Assembly (NCBI GenBank): GCA_047495785.1
Contig: JBLDXI010000001.1
Coordinates: 4,526,001 to 4,590,000, forward strand
Direction of reading: 5' to 3'
Source: Lepidodermella squamata
Lineage: Eukaryota > Gastrotricha
Length of the DNA stretch: 64,000 bases
The position numbers and the translations under genes are program-made. The notes beneath the pieces are model-generated. The model was not told the origin of the DNA, did no database searches, and worked only from the letters and a program-made list of their open reading frames with translations. Of this stretch, positions 24,801-37,345 are shown piece by piece; position 1 is the stretch's first letter; the number at the start of each line of letters is the position of its first letter.

Positions 24801-27800
24801 GCGATAATTGCGCGTAACGTCCCGAAAACTGTCAGACCAGTCGACGTGATTTTCACGCATCGTGTCTGTTTCCGCTTGGCTAAACAGCCGAGTAGCACTG
24901 GCACGGTGTATTGCACGAAAAGTAGGAAGAATAGCACGAGTGATCCGGCGACTAAGTCGTACAAATTCGTTGTATGGATTTTTCGGAAAAATTCCGGCAC
25001 CAGCTGGATGAAAGGCCGTGGCAGGGCAGAAATGCCGAAAAAATATTTGACCTGACTGCCGACGATCAAAATCGCGGCGGCTGATGTGAATCCAGTTGTA
25101 ACGGTTATCGGGAAAATATTCAGGAAAATTTCGAGGCGTAAAAACGCGAAAACAACCATGATGAGGCCGGCGAAAAAGCAGAGCAGCGCGTGAACCAGCC
25201 CGCCGATTTCGTCGACTATTCCTCCTGTCAGTAGGGAAATGAGCGAAGTTGGGCCAAGGTTGACGTCTCGAGCAGTTCCGAGTATCGAATAAGTTAAACC
25301 GCTGATAATCGTAGTGTACAAGCCATTCTGAAAATTATAGAAATTTAATTTAATTAATTTAATTAATTTTACATGTTATTTGTTGAATTTTTGCAAATAT
25401 TATTTTTTTTTGTTTTTAATATTTCCAATTTTTACCTGGAAAAATAAGTTTTGAATTTTTTGAAATTTTTTTGAAAATTTTTAATTGAATGGTTTTCCTA
25501 AATTTCACCTCGAGAGGCATGCTGGCCAGTTGAGCGTAGGCGAGTGATTGCGGAATAGCTGTCAGTCCAACAGTAAGACCTCCAGCCAAATCGTAGAGGA
25601 ACGAATTCAGCCTGCAAATTCACACCAAAATTCATTAAAAATTTGTAAAATCTTGAATATTGCTTCTTACGTTATGGTCGGAATCCATTTCAGGCAAGGC
25701 AGCCGGCGTTTGACGTGTCGCGTGGCGCATTCTTTCGAGAAGTAGCCATCGCGGAAACAGCCGCGTTGAAACAACTTGTTACTCGTATTCATCGGCATTT
25801 GGCAGCCAGTCGAGTCGTTAAAGTCGAAAATGTCTCCGCTTTTATAGCATTGTCTCGATTTTTTTATCCGCGTTTGATTTAAAAGTCATTTTATAGTACC
25901 GCGGCCTAATTTGCACATTGCCAAAATACGAATTTTGTATTCAAAAAGGAAAGAAGAAGAAGAAGAAAACGTGGTCGAGCAATCGAGGGTGAGACATCAG
26001 CGAGGGAAAATGCACTGTTAATATAATGAAAAAGCGACCCTAGGCCGGTGAATAGCGGCGCTGGATGGCGTAACGCATTCTAAATAGCTGCGCTGTGCGT
26101 GCGTTGTGGTTTTATTACCTGGTACACAGGTAACGCGGCTGTACTGTTGTGGACTTTGTACCTACTTGTCGAGCCTCGCAAGGCGTCGACGTGTTGTCCA
26201 CGTGAACTTTCTTAACATGGAGAACATTTAATTCTGTAGTGGCCATCGGATTAGCATCTTACGGTTACAGAGTTCATTTTACCGGGCCAAGTGACTCGTT
26301 GTGTTGGGACGTAAGCGAGTAGTAGTGGTAGTTGTTGTAGGACGTGACTGAAGTTGATGCAAGCACGTAACCGCAGTTGTAAAATGGAGATTTTAAGGCA
26401 CTCACTGAAATTTAACTCCTTGAACATTTTCACTCGCCATTCTTAAAATTTTCTTAAAACATTCCAAACATTCGAAATTATTGGAAAATTGTAGAGTGTT
26501 ACATGTTTCCAACGGTTATTTTCAAGGTCGCATATCGATTTGCTCTTTTACAATTTTTAGATTTTGCGAAGAATCGCAGTTTTTTACCTTGCTCATCCCT
26601 TGAAATTCCCATTTTGGTCCTGTTTCGATTTTTACTTTACTTTTTTGGATTTATGAGAACATTTTTGATCCAGAAAAACAATTTGCTAAAATTGCAATTT
26701 TCCAAAGTCGGAGCATTTGAATTTTATTTTGAAGTCTCCGGATGTTTAGACAATTTATTCGAGTTGACTTTCACTATTTGATACTTTTAGTGCGCTGAGA
26801 GTGTTGTATAGCGGGACATAATAATCTGGCATCAAACTCGAAATAAGCGGAAGTTCCGGTTGAATAAAATTCGTGCAGAATCGAATAATGGTCCGACAAT
26901 ATACAGATATTTTCGCGGAATTTATCGTAATTTTTTCAAATTATAATGGTTAATCGAAAAATTAAGAATCTGAAACGTTCTTAATCATTATTTGGTTCTC
27001 CTCAAAGCAAGTCGTAAATCAGGTTTACAGATATCAAAATCTCGAGTAATATTGAGAGTATTTGCAAGCCTTGTCTGCGTTTTCGAATGGCTTCGAATGG
27101 TATTTATCGGAAAATATTCTTCCCCAATTCTCCTAACAATCTTTTCTTTTTCTCGGGGAAAACATTTTTCTTAATTATAGGCAAATTTGGGGTATTTTTC
27201 GGGTTTTTAAATAATTTTTTGTAATATTTTTGAAAATGTTTTATTAATCTTGTTGTTCTGTTTGTAAAGAGTCCTGATGATGGTGAAGGCGCATTGCAAA
27301 CTTGGTCTCACAGCTACACTTGTGCGTGAAGACGACAAAATCACTGATTTGAACTTCCTGATCGGGCCGAAGCTGTACGAAGCCAACTGGCTGCAACTGC
27401 AGAAGCAGAACTTCCTCGCCCGCGTGCAGTGCGCCGAGGTGTGGTGCCCGATGTCGCCCGAGTTCTACCGCGAGTACCTCGTCATGGCGGCGAACCGGCG
27501 CATGCTGCTCTGCGTCATGAACCCGATCAAGTTCCGCACGTGCCAGTACTTGATCCGGTACCACGAGCAGCGCAATGACAAAATCATCGTCTTCTCAGGT
27601 TTGGAATTGACAGTGATACCACAAAGCTACATTTGATTTTAAGACATTTTTAGGGAAAATATTGAAAGTTTTCAAATATAAATTTGCGATTTGTTGAAAA
27701 ACTATTTTGGCCACTTCATCTTCCTCCAAAATTCCAAAAATGCGAGGAAATTCGACTCGAGAATCTAATTCAAGCTTAGAAATCGACCTAAAAATCGACA

Positions 27801-29031
27801 TAGACTAGCTCAAGGTCACAGGTTGAACTATTTGAGAAAGGACTTGGGACTGGAAAAGATTGCTCAACCTCTCTGAAAACAAACTCGGATTTGAAGCTTG
27901 ATTAAAATTTGGCTCTGCAATTTATTATTGCTAAACGTATTGAAATATTTCTTTGTTAATGGATTACCGCGATAGCTGGGCCGTACGACTGACAATTTTT
28001 TCTTAAATTTCTTCCTTAAAATTTGATTAATTGGACAAACTCTAAGTAAATCTTTCAATTTTTGTCTAAGGTTTACGATTTTAGATAATTGCAAAAATGT
28101 AAAGATTCGTTAATTTCGCATGGGAATTTTGAGGCTCACAACGGAATTTAAAATCGAAAATTTAGTGGTAATATGAAAAATATCACAAAGCCATGGGCGG
28201 ATGAAAAAATATTAAAATATATTGTAATTTAGGGATGTATTACACATTTTGGATTTTTGAAAAAAAATGTGTGATGTTAATTGTTGACAAATTTTGGATG
28301 TAAATGCCGTTGTAGAGTTTGAACATTTTGGTTGAATTAAATTTCTGCCTCTATCAGATAACGTATTTGCGTTGAAGCACTACGCCATCGCTTTGGGCAA
28401 GCCCTTCCTGTACGGCCCAACCTCGCAGCAAGAACGCATGCACATTTTACAAAACTTCCAGTACAACCCACGCGTCTCCACCATCTTCGTATCCAAAGTC
28501 GCCGACACGTCGTTCGATCTGCCCGAGGCGAACGTCCTCATCCAAATCAGCGCCCACGGCGGCTCGCGGCGTCAAGAAGCGCAGCGTCTCGGCCGCATCT
28601 TGCGCGCGAAGAAGGGCGCCTCCGCCTCGGAGGAGTACAACGCCTACTTCTACTCGCTCGTCTCGCAGGACACGGTCGAAATGTACTTCGCGTCGAAGCG
28701 TCAGCGCTTCTTGATCAACCAGGGCTACTCGTACAAGGTCGTCAACAAGCTGATCGGGCTGGACGATGACACGGAGTTGATGTACCACTCGAAGGAGGCG
28801 CGAGTGGCGCTGCTGCAGCGCGTGCTCTCCGCGTCGGACGCCGACGAGGAGGAGGAACTGCCGGGCCAGGCGAAGAAGTCGGGCGGCGAAATGGGCGCCG
28901 GCCGGCGGCAGCTCAGCATGGCGGCGTTGTCCGGCGCCAATGACGGCATGTACCTGGAGATGCAGCGCGGCTCGTCGAAGCAGAAGGGCCCCGCTGGTGG
29001 GCATATGCTGTTCAAAAAGTTCAGGCACTGA
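18804..29031 (+). CDS. ERCC3: XPB/ERCC3, TFIIH DNA helicase/translocase subunit
   Basis: XPB is the 3'-5' ATP-dependent translocase of TFIIH that opens promoters and damaged DNA in nucleotide excision repair. Six exons, 18804-19107, 19492-19703, 21363-21905, 22188-22741, 27270-27598 and 28358-29031, join in phase to 871 residues. Exon 3 holds the damage-recognition part ([20 protein letters not shown]). Exon 4 has Walker [10 protein letters not shown], the [15 protein letters not shown] block and DEVH box [13 protein letters not shown]. Exon 5 has [20 protein letters not shown] (including the RED motif) and [18 protein letters not shown]. Exon 6 has [31 protein letters not shown] and motif [19 protein letters not shown], ending in LFKKFRH. 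Exon 2 could also start at 19495. The N-terminus and the acidic insert at the end of exon 3 are lineage-specific. Intron 4 houses an antisense SLC26 gene. Confidence 0.97.
19704..21362. other. XPB intron 2, 1.66 kb, no recognised gene
   Basis: The intron contains short open frames on both strands that look mildly coding in composition (for example plus 19930-20235 and minus 20275-20538), but no ORF of useful length and no family I recognise. It may hold decayed coding sequence. No structured repeat was identified. Confidence 0.35.
23361..25798 (-). CDS. SLC26A11: SLC26 anion transporter (SLC26A11 type), nested in XPB intron 4
   Basis: SLC26/SulP proteins carry sulfate, chloride or bicarbonate across membranes. 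Four minus-strand exons, 25798-25671, 25611-25509, 25327-23758 and 23698-23361, join in phase to 712 residues. The N-terminus ends in [10 protein letters not shown], followed by [20 protein letters not shown], the first transporter signature. Then come [37 protein letters not shown], the second-half [16 protein letters not shown] and a membrane-spanning core. The C-terminal STAS domain has [18 protein letters not shown]. The DVNLGPT and LPRPF forms point to the SLC26A11 (sodium-independent sulfate transporter) branch. A loop of about 65 residues rich in Asn-Cys/Ser-Thr sites (NCSMNST, NCT, NSTGNST) is inserted mid-transporter and makes the protein longer than human SLC26A11. The whole gene lies inside one intron of XPB on the opposite strand. 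Confidence 0.92.
25951..25968. repeat. (GAA)n microsatellite
   Basis: A short run of AAG/GAA triplets about 150 bp upstream of the SLC26 start codon. It is a purine-rich simple repeat in the presumed promoter or 5' UTR. Confidence 0.7.
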
Positions 29032-30132
29032 TGATGAACTTGAGTCTTTCCCTTCTTGCTGTTCCTGCTTGCTGACAACAAATCTGATGAAAACAAAATT
29101 TCGTGAGAAAAAATACCGTCTTTTATTTGTTACATTCTCTGCACAATAAACAGAAAATACGCTAAGCGTATAATTTTTATAATTTATTTCTGGAGTTTTC
29201 CCGTATTTATCCTTGCTTTTCTGTACGGCTCATGATATTTGCATGGCTTCCGTGACTAATTTCTCGCTTTTCATCTATTTTTTGCACTGGTCTCAATTTA
29301 TTCTGAACTATTAAATCCGCCCTGGTACTGAAATAAGTATTGGGAAAATGGAGGAAAATACATAAATTGAGGATCTAAAATTTGTACTTTCGGTCGCAAC
29401 ATTTATTTAAAGTTAAATTTTTCAATTTTGAATATAGGATAATTAGCTTTCATTTTGAATAATTTGAATGAAATTTTGATTGAAACAGAATGAACGACTT
29501 GATGAAATGCTGAAAAATTCCAAAAATTCAACAATTTCCATCAGAACCAGAAAAAATACAGAGTCCTTCCGTGACGCGAACTCCTTTTAGTTTGTGAAAT
29601 TCGCAATTTTGGGAAATCTCGAATTTGAAAATAATCAACTTACATTCTCAAAATGTATTTTTCAATTTTTGGAAGATATTCGCGATGAGTTTTTAAATCG
29701 GTTCAAGGGTTGGTGGTTCTAAGTTGAACCTTCTGAGAAATAATTGACAAAATTGCCCTTTGGGAGATGTTAGACGACCCTGAAGCTTAAATAATCTCCA
29801 GCACAACTCCAACATTTGGGCCAATTTTTCAGTATTTATTCGCGCATTTTCATGGATATTTGTTTCATATTCATTCGATTTTTTAAAGAATTTTCAAGCA
29901 GTATAGGCCTTTTCAAGAATATGTTTGAAATTCCAATTTTGCTCATTTTCTATATATTTTCTATCTTGTGATTTCCACTTTTTTGCTCGAGGCTCATCTT
30001 CATTCTAAATTCCTTACCTGTGCCTTTAATCGTGTTGTGTTTAGATGTCTTAAATTCAAGTGTCTCGTTTTCGCTTTGGGACCTACTTGTCTTGTCACCA
30101 CCTATCGTCGTCATCGCATTGTCCCAACAAGA
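29032..30132. other. Spacer between XPB and LRRC14
   Basis: About 1.1 kb of AT-rich sequence. It contains AATAAA-like signals just after the XPB stop (CACAATAAACAG near 29145) that fit the XPB 3' end. I see no other gene. Confidence 0.45.
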
Positions 30133-33089
30133 ATGACCGCCCACGGCTCGCTGGTCGACGATCTGCTGCCGCTGATTTCGACCCTGGCGTACCCGGTCGA
30201 CCTCGAAGACCCGTTGTCGGAACTCGAGCCCGATGTGAGCACCCTGTCGGACATGGCCGCTGCGCAAATCGTCGCCGATCCGCTGTTTCTAGCCACGACT
30301 TTACACATGAATTTGCTGCCGAAACCGCTGTATCCCGCCCTGTTGCGGGCGTGTCTCCTCTGGGGCCACGACACCAGTCTGCGACTTCTTGTGCGAAATT
30401 GGCCTTATCAGTATATTAGATTGAGGGAGGTGTTGAAATTGCCACTGCTAAGGAGCCCATTGGCGATTGTTTACTACGAAACAGCGCTGTGTCGCATGAA
30501 GGTTGGCATTCGCCTAACGACAGCTTTAGTCAGAGCCTTACTCGATTGTTTGGCTGATTTGGATGGGCGGAAAACGGCGCTTCAGTTCATCGATTTGGCA
30601 GGATTTCCGACAGGTAAATTTTCTTTAAAATAAATAACCTATTGATAACAGAGTTATATCGAAAATATATTGAAAAAATTAGGTAAAACTGCGAGAAGAC
30701 CACATTAAACATCATTTATGGAAAATTCTCGCATGCTTGAAAACATTCATTTTTACTTTCCAAACCACTGTTCCTTTATGTGAAAATTTTCCAAAATTAA
30801 GAAATTGTTGTGATTTCATGTTGAATTTTCGGGTGTGACTTTTTTCATCCGACCAATGTCTTTTTTTATCCGACCAATGTCTTATTTCATCCGACAACCA
30901 AAAATGTGACTAAAATCATCCGACATTAAAATATCGATTTTCTCGATTTTCCCAAGTTCGATTTTTCCGTAGGGGCATACCCCTTTTATGCACCCTATTT
31001 TGGCCCCTGAACCGGCGGAATTTTATGGTGAAAGATTCATGGCGATCCGAGTTGTCACTTTTTTGCTGTAATTTTTTGAAAATATGAAAAAGCAAGTCGG
31101 CTGGTTTTAGTCACATTTTTAGTTGTCGGATGAAATAAGACATTGGTCGGATAAAAAAAGACATTGGTCGGATGGAAAAAGTTTTCCCCGAATTTTCCTG
31201 AAAACGAAATCGAGAAAATACACGAAAATACACAGTGTGTAAAATGAGAGTCACATCGAATTGTATAAATATTTTACTATGGATGGAAATCCAGAGAATT
31301 TAGTCCAACCGGGTGAAATACCGAAAATTACCCAACCAGTTGTATTCGGGTTTTTCGGTTTTTTTCCGGAAAATTTTCAATTTCTGTTAAATTGCGGATA
31401 AAAAAACGGGAGATTCTTTCGGCAGGTTTAGTTTCATGAACATATTTTAATTAAAATTAGCATAATTACAAAAGGATTTCGCAACGTATTTGCCTTGCTA
31501 TATTTCCCATATTTCTATATTTTATATATTTTCAATGCAATTTCTGTATTTATTAATTCTAGCTGAAGTTGTGGCGTGTTACGCTGCTGTTCAATGCCAG
31601 TTGGTGAATACGGACGTGCAACGGCAGGAGATGGTGAAAAATTTCAACGAATTGGTATCTCTAATGGGCCCGAAATCAGACGACGAAGCAGGGAGTGATT
31701 CTACTCTTACCGAAGCCGAGCCCGAAAATATCGCCCCGAACTCAGCCGAACCGACGGAAAAATCTACCGAAAATGATGAAACGCCACATCCAGTTGTGGA
31801 ATCTATGGCGAATTCGCAGACAGATGGAGAATCGCCAGTTGTAGCGGCGAAACGGCCGGCGTTGAAAGAACTCGAAAAGGTCGACGAGAAATTTTGCCTT
31901 CCGATTGCTCTGGTGCTAGATTTAACGCTTTCTCACGGCCATCGCGTCGATGATCTCATGCATGGTAATTCAATTTGCCACATTTTATCGAAAATTGAAA
32001 AATTGAAGAAGATTCAAAAAAATCTTGTATTTTCGAAATATTTTAAATTTTTTAAATATTTTTAAATTCCGAATTTCCCTGAAAATTCTCGAAAACTCGA
32101 CCAAAAATGTAGCCTTGAAATTGTTTTAATTTATTGTTGAATTTATTAGAATTTTACTAAACTGATATTTTTTGAAATTTTCAGCCCTTGTATGGTCGAA
32201 AACTCCGGCATGTCGATTCCGCCTGGTCATGTCCGCCTTGAACCTGCAAGGCCTCGGCTTCGACGTGATCGCGCGCATCCTCGAGTGCACAATCAAATCC
32301 GAGCTTCAGTCGCTAGACGTGGCCTACAACGCCCTGGCAGGCCAAGCCACGCTGCTGATGGCCAGCCTCAACTCGGCGTTCATCAACCTATCAAAACTGG
32401 ACCTGTCATCGAACAACTTCAACTTATCCTCGCTTTCAAACCGCGCCGATTCAGCCGCTTTTTTCGGCCAATCGCTATCGTCACTACCCGCCTTAAAACA
32501 TTTGTCCCTATCGAAAAATCGACTGAGCTGCTCGTTATCTGCGGTTCTATCGAATTTACCCAACGATTTAGTCACCCTACGACTGGCAGGGTGTTCGCTG
32601 CGGAGTGAGGACCTTCAATTTTTAGCCGCTTCTCAACACGGCCAGAAATATTTGGATTTGAGTGAAAATAATCTGGGCGACGCGAATTGTTGGTGCCACA
32701 TTGTTGACCTGTTGAAATCCCGCGGTTCAAAGCTTTACAGCCTTGAAATAGCCCGGGCGTTCATCGGCGATGACGAGCTGGGCGAGATTATAAAACTGGG
32801 CGGGGCTGAGTTGTGGTTTCGAAATTTGCGATTTTTCAACATTTCGCGGAATATCATAATCACGCGATTTCTGCGCGTCCTCGTGCAGGCGTTCCGCTTC
32901 GATGCACCGCGCTGTGTGCTCTACATGCCGTGTCCGTTTGACTGTAAAGAGCGCGAGCCGGACGAGGACGACGATGTGACCCAGGTTGATGACGGCTCGA
33001 ATATTGAGCACGATCTGGCGGCGCATGGTGCTATCAAACAGTTGGCGCCGCGAAACGTTCGCATCGTTTTTTCCGGACAGGGATTTTGA
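30133..33089 (+). CDS. LRRC14: LRRC14/PRAME-family leucine-rich repeat protein
   Basis: LRRC14 and PRAME-family proteins are leucine-rich repeat substrate receptors of CUL2 ubiquitin ligases, and mammalian LRRC14 also restrains NF-kB signalling by binding IKK-beta. Three exons (30133-30613, 31563-31964, 32185-33089) join in phase to 595 residues. Exon 1 has the family's N-terminal block, LLPKPLYPALLRACLLWGHD then RLLVRNWPYQYIRLREVL, matching the Leu-Pro/Trp-Pro-Phe pattern of LRRC14, and later LQFIDLAGFPT. Exon 2 encodes a Ser/Glu/Pro-rich spacer before LPIALVLDLTLSHG. Exon 3 carries the repeats: LQSLDVAYNALAG, LSKLDLSSNNFNLSSL, LKHLSLSKNRLSCSL, LVTLRLAGCSLRSEDLQFLA, KYLDLSENNLGDA, LRFFNISRN and the closing LYMPCPFDC. 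An upstream in-frame ATG at 29968 exists, but the conserved region and a better context favour 30133. The first intron holds a foldback element. Confidence 0.85.
30826..31193. repeat. Foldback (inverted-repeat) element in LRRC14 intron 1
   Basis: The left arm (about 30826-30915) and right arm (31105-31193) are reverse complements over about 75-90 bases with only a few mismatches, around a 190-bp centre. Each arm contains reiterations of ATCCGACCAATGTCTT-type units, separated by T/A runs. No transposase ORF lies between the arms, so if mobile it is non-autonomous. In RNA it would form a very long hairpin. Confidence 0.85.
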
Positions 33090-34433
33090 GAGCGAAAAAT
33101 TGAAAAAAACGGAATTTAAAAAATTTGAAAAGACATGTCCCAAAATTGAAAAAATTGAATTATTTCGAAATTGGGAGAAATTTGGAAAAAAATAATATTT
33201 GGATAATTGGGGAATTAGATGTCTGCTTTTGTTTTTCGGGATAGTAGAATTTAGGGCTGATTTTTTTAATAATATTCTAAGAAAATTTCGACGATTTGCA
33301 ATTTATTATCGTATGAAATAAATCGGAAATTTCGAGAATTTGAAATTTCAAGAATAATTTGTATTCAAAACTGGGAAGCTATTTAAAAAATTGAGGACTT
33401 TCTGTTTATTTTTCCGTTCCGAGATAGTTCAGAATTTTTTTACCGATTTTCTCAGAAATCAGATTTTTTTGGAAAACTCGATTGAATGACCTTCTTTGTG
33501 CCTTGAGTGCGTTTTTATTTGCTGTTGAAAAATTGTGAAAAATCACTACCTACTCAACTTGTTGTTTGCTCCAAAAAACTTTAACGGAGTATCTAACTTG
33601 TTTCTCGCTTCCTTTTACCGACGACGATGATGAAATGAAGAACAAATCCTCGACCCGAAAAAATCTCATTTAGAATTTTCCAATTTCACCAAAAAATGAA
33701 TAATGGTTCTTATTTGCAATCTTCCGTGTTTTATCAAAAAATATTGTATATTCTAATTTTTTACCTTTACCTTTAAAACTCTGGACGCTTTTAGCAATAC
33801 TGAACTATTATTGAAAAAATGAAATGAGCAGCTGTGTCTTTTACTCAGAATACGTATAATCGAAAATCGCGGAATTTTCTTTTCGAGTGTGATATCGACT
33901 GTTACAAAAAGATGTGGTGGAGGACCAAATATATGCGAAAATTCAGCAAAATTTGAAAAAACATATGATTTGAGTGATTTTTGTTGACGATTGATTTATA
34001 TTACTATTCTATCGATTGCGCCCGATTTTCTCTTCTGCTTTTTGCCATTTTTCGCTTGTGTATAAATCGGAAAATATATATACCGCGAGTTTGACGACGG
34101 ACGAAAAAATAAACGAAATGAGGTGGCTATAAAAAATCGTTGTTTTCCCGGCGTTAATTGTTTTTCACAGGTCTGATGGTGTCAGATATAACACCGGAAC
34201 CCGCCATTATCCGCAGTCTCGCTGTCATCGAAGGTGTCGCAAACACAAACACGCTTTCAGGCCTCATGAGTGTATTCATTTCACACGTTTAACGCGTTTA
34301 CAATGGCGAAACGCAAAATAATGGCGCTGCTACCTGTTGACGTCGTTCAACTGCCATTATTTATTATGACGCCAGTGAAGCGCACTTTTTGGGCGCAGCG
34401 CGTGTCTCCGGCCGGGCGCTCGAGAGGCGTTTT

Positions 34434-34500
34434 TATTGCGCGCAAAGTGTGTGCGCGCGCGCGTAATAAAAGCGCGTGAAAAACATGCGCGCGCGGCGCA
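34434..34500. repeat. Alternating purine-pyrimidine tract, cluster 1
   Basis: Runs such as GTGTGTGCGCGCGCGCG and ATGCGCGCGCGGCGC in an AT-rich background. Alternating CG/CA dinucleotides of this length can adopt Z-DNA under negative supercoiling; the sequence pattern is seen and the structure is inferred. Confidence 0.7.
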
Positions 34501-35824
34501 TTACATCAGTCGTATATCACAGCGTGTGATCGCTAACGCTACTACACAACGTGTAATTATTTTATCATAATAATAAACGGCTGACCACAGCCATATAAAA
34601 TAAATAATAGCCCCAGGAGCAGTTAATGTCGATCTAGGTATCAAGTACCTTTTTGCGATAGCGCAAATTGGCCCAGCGATTATAATAGCCGTTTTTCATT
34701 TTTTTTCCGCTGCGCGCACAGCAACAAGTGCTAGATTTTCAAGTATAATATATTATAGGCTCGTGCGTGAAATTCCTATAGGTAGTATATTATTTACAAA
34801 TAACATACAAGGTTGATGATGATGAAAATATCAAATTTCAATAGGTTTGTTTTTGTGCGAGGTTTTTACGTCTAAAATACCGGCTCGAGCGCCGAGAGTT
34901 ATATTATTACATACCTACGTTTTCGACTCTCATCTTATAAAAAAAACCCACATAAGCCTTGAACATTTTTGCAGCCTAATTTTTAATAATTATTCCCGAA
35001 TTTCGGCCTAATTAGCTGGACCTATTTCGCTAGGCTTATCACAAAATGTCCAGCGTGTGGATGCCCTTTTTGACTGTTATTTTAGAAAATTATTCGGAAA
35101 TTAGAGGTTCCCGTTACCTGGAGCTTATTTTTTTATGGCCAAAACCTTTATGAACGCATCTAGCTAATTCCTTTTACTGATTTTTTCCCACTTTGAAAAC
35201 ATTAATTTGGCCTTTTTAATTATTTTAATTATTATATTTGCGATGTTGTAGTCACCTTGATGACGATCTCAGATGCAGTTATTCTGAATAATTTCATTAT
35301 TTTTTCGCATTTCCCAACAAAGCTTCAGCAGTTTTATTATGTGACTCGCAAAATTTCCCAAATTAATTTTCACACGCAATAATTTTTCCGGTTTTGCGGC
35401 AACATAATTTTATAGATCTTTATTACGATAATGGCCATTTATCTTTGCAAACAACAAACAGGTAATAACAATTTTTGCGCGACAAAAGATGCGCGTAAAA
35501 ACTGCAGTTTTAATTAACCAAACGCCGGCTCGTTTTCAATTAACGCTTTTTATTGACAGTTTAGTTTTTTCGATCTTGATAACTGCGGGTCAACAGCGAC
35601 AAGTCATCATTTTTCGCGCGCTGAAACAATTTGCCGCGAGTGAAAATTAGCGTTTCGCTTGTTTGAAAGGCGGTAGTTTTACGCATTAGCACATGATGTG
35701 ATAATATAATATCTTTCTCGTACAGCAAGAGGCTTATACTGCGAACAGTACCTACAAGTACGTATGCGAAATTCACCTTTTCACGCATTGTTGCGACTCG
35801 CGTTCACAGGCGCTTATTGTTGAC

Positions 35825-35853
35825 GCGCGTAAAATTGCAGTTATTTTACGCGC
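35825..35853. repeat. Perfect 11-bp palindrome with 7-base loop
   Basis: GCGCGTAAAAT and its exact reverse complement flank TGCAGTT. Nearby copies of GCGCGTAAAA-like words (around 35485) suggest this is part of a local family. No terminator or RNA gene role is apparent in this eukaryotic context. Confidence 0.6.
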
Positions 35854-35999
35854 TGTAAAATATTATCTTGTCCTTGCGTTGCTTTTAAGCAGGTAGCTTT
35901 TCGCCGCTTATCACGCTCGCATAGCACTCGACGACAGAATGATGCGACACGAGAGCTAGAAACATCACTGCCACCACCAGCGACTGCCACGAACGACGA

Positions 36000-36057
36000 A
36001 TGAACACATCAAACATCAAACATCAAGGCATTATTAGGCTTCATGTTACGTGTCCAG
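36000..36057 (+). other. Candidate distal first coding exon of the RhoGAP gene
   Basis: An ATG opens 19 codons plus one base ending in TGTCCAG|GTATTA, a plausible donor. Its phase (1) matches an acceptor at 41234-41235 (CGACACCAG|CTCAG) in the first confident exon of the RhoGAP gene, where splicing would replace the local ATG. The match in phase could be chance (one in three), and there is no conservation evidence. Confidence 0.2.
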
Positions 36058-37245
36058 GTATTAATATCATCACCGCCGTTATACTGCTGCTGCTGCTGCC
36101 CTCATTTCTCATCGTGTCCCTTGCAAGCGCGAGGTCACGTCATAGGCACGCAATTTATTCACTTGCTTCGTTGAATTGTCAAAAAATTTCGTCTGAAATT
36201 TCGCTGAAACAGCTAATTGAAACCGTAGCTACTCGCTAAGAAGTCTGGAAATTTTGAGGTCATCCCCATATATTGCTTATTGGGACTATCTCTATATTGA
36301 ATATATTCGCTCAAAGTAAAATTTGACCTCAAATCGTCCCTATTTGTAATTTTCCTAAATTTACCGGTTGGAATTGCTCCAACTTGAGAATGGAATAGAC
36401 TGGAATTTCTTAACCTGGGTAAATACACAAATAACTTTGCTTTCGTAATTTCTAGTTAAGTTGAAAGGAAAAACTATTGGAAACCCAATCACTACTCAAG
36501 ATTTCTCGTTTTCCTGGGAAATTTATTTGAAATTAATGTAAAAAAATGAAATATCCGAAAATTCGACTTTTCCCCAAAATTTTTCAGGAACCCTCAACGT
36601 TTATCTGAACAAAAATCTTCAAAAATCGATAACAAAATGCTCTGTATTGTTCAATAATTTAAAAAATTATCGCTGTCTCTTGTGCCAAAATTTTCGCAAT
36701 TGATTGTGAGCCCAATTCTGATTTTCCTAAAGTGTATATTTTATACCTGAGTTTTTTCGTAAATGCAATAGCCATTGTACTCATGTTCAGCTTCTTGCCC
36801 ATTTCAGTTGCCTAATTTAAAAATCAAAGCTTTAATCTTTAAATAGCACGCGGTTTTTGTCGCCTGTCTTTTGGCTTTTTTCTGAATTTTCTCCCAATTT
36901 TTGAAATTCGCTAACCGCAAAGATGTTGGACGTTTCAGTTTTAAATATAATATTTTCGTTTCAATTTTCAAGAAGACAGGTTTAATGTTACTGCGCCGGT
37001 TAGGCCAAGCCTTGTGAGAAATTCTTATGTTCGAGGCTTCGACTATTTTCTGACGAAAACTTTGCTGCATAAATTCACTGGAAAATGTTGCTTCATTTCT
37101 TTGAAATTCTATCTTTCTGATGCTTCCGATAGCTTCGGCGTAGTAAAAAAAAGGTGATAACCATCCCATTTTACTCCAGTAAACGACATGGCACAACGCC
37201 TGATAATGCGCGGTCAAAATTATTAGGCATATTTGAAATCGCGCG

Positions 37246-37345
37246 ATAATTGCGCGCACGTGCGCGCGTTGTGAGCGCATTTTTTATGATGTGCGCGCGC
37301 CATTTTTGCGCAATATAAAAATAGCAACACGCAAACAACGCGCGC
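37246..37345. repeat. Alternating purine-pyrimidine tract, cluster 2
   Basis: Several runs (GCGCGCACGTGCGCGCG, ATGTGCGCGCGCC, ACGCGCGCGCGCGCAC) occur within 100 bases. It is compositionally the same as the 34.4-kb and 47.5-kb clusters and unlike the surrounding AT-rich DNA. Confidence 0.7.

Noticed and set aside
28447-29028. 193-codon minus-strand ORF under the last XPB exon
   Set aside because: An antisense shadow produced by GC-rich codon usage in XPB; no domain.
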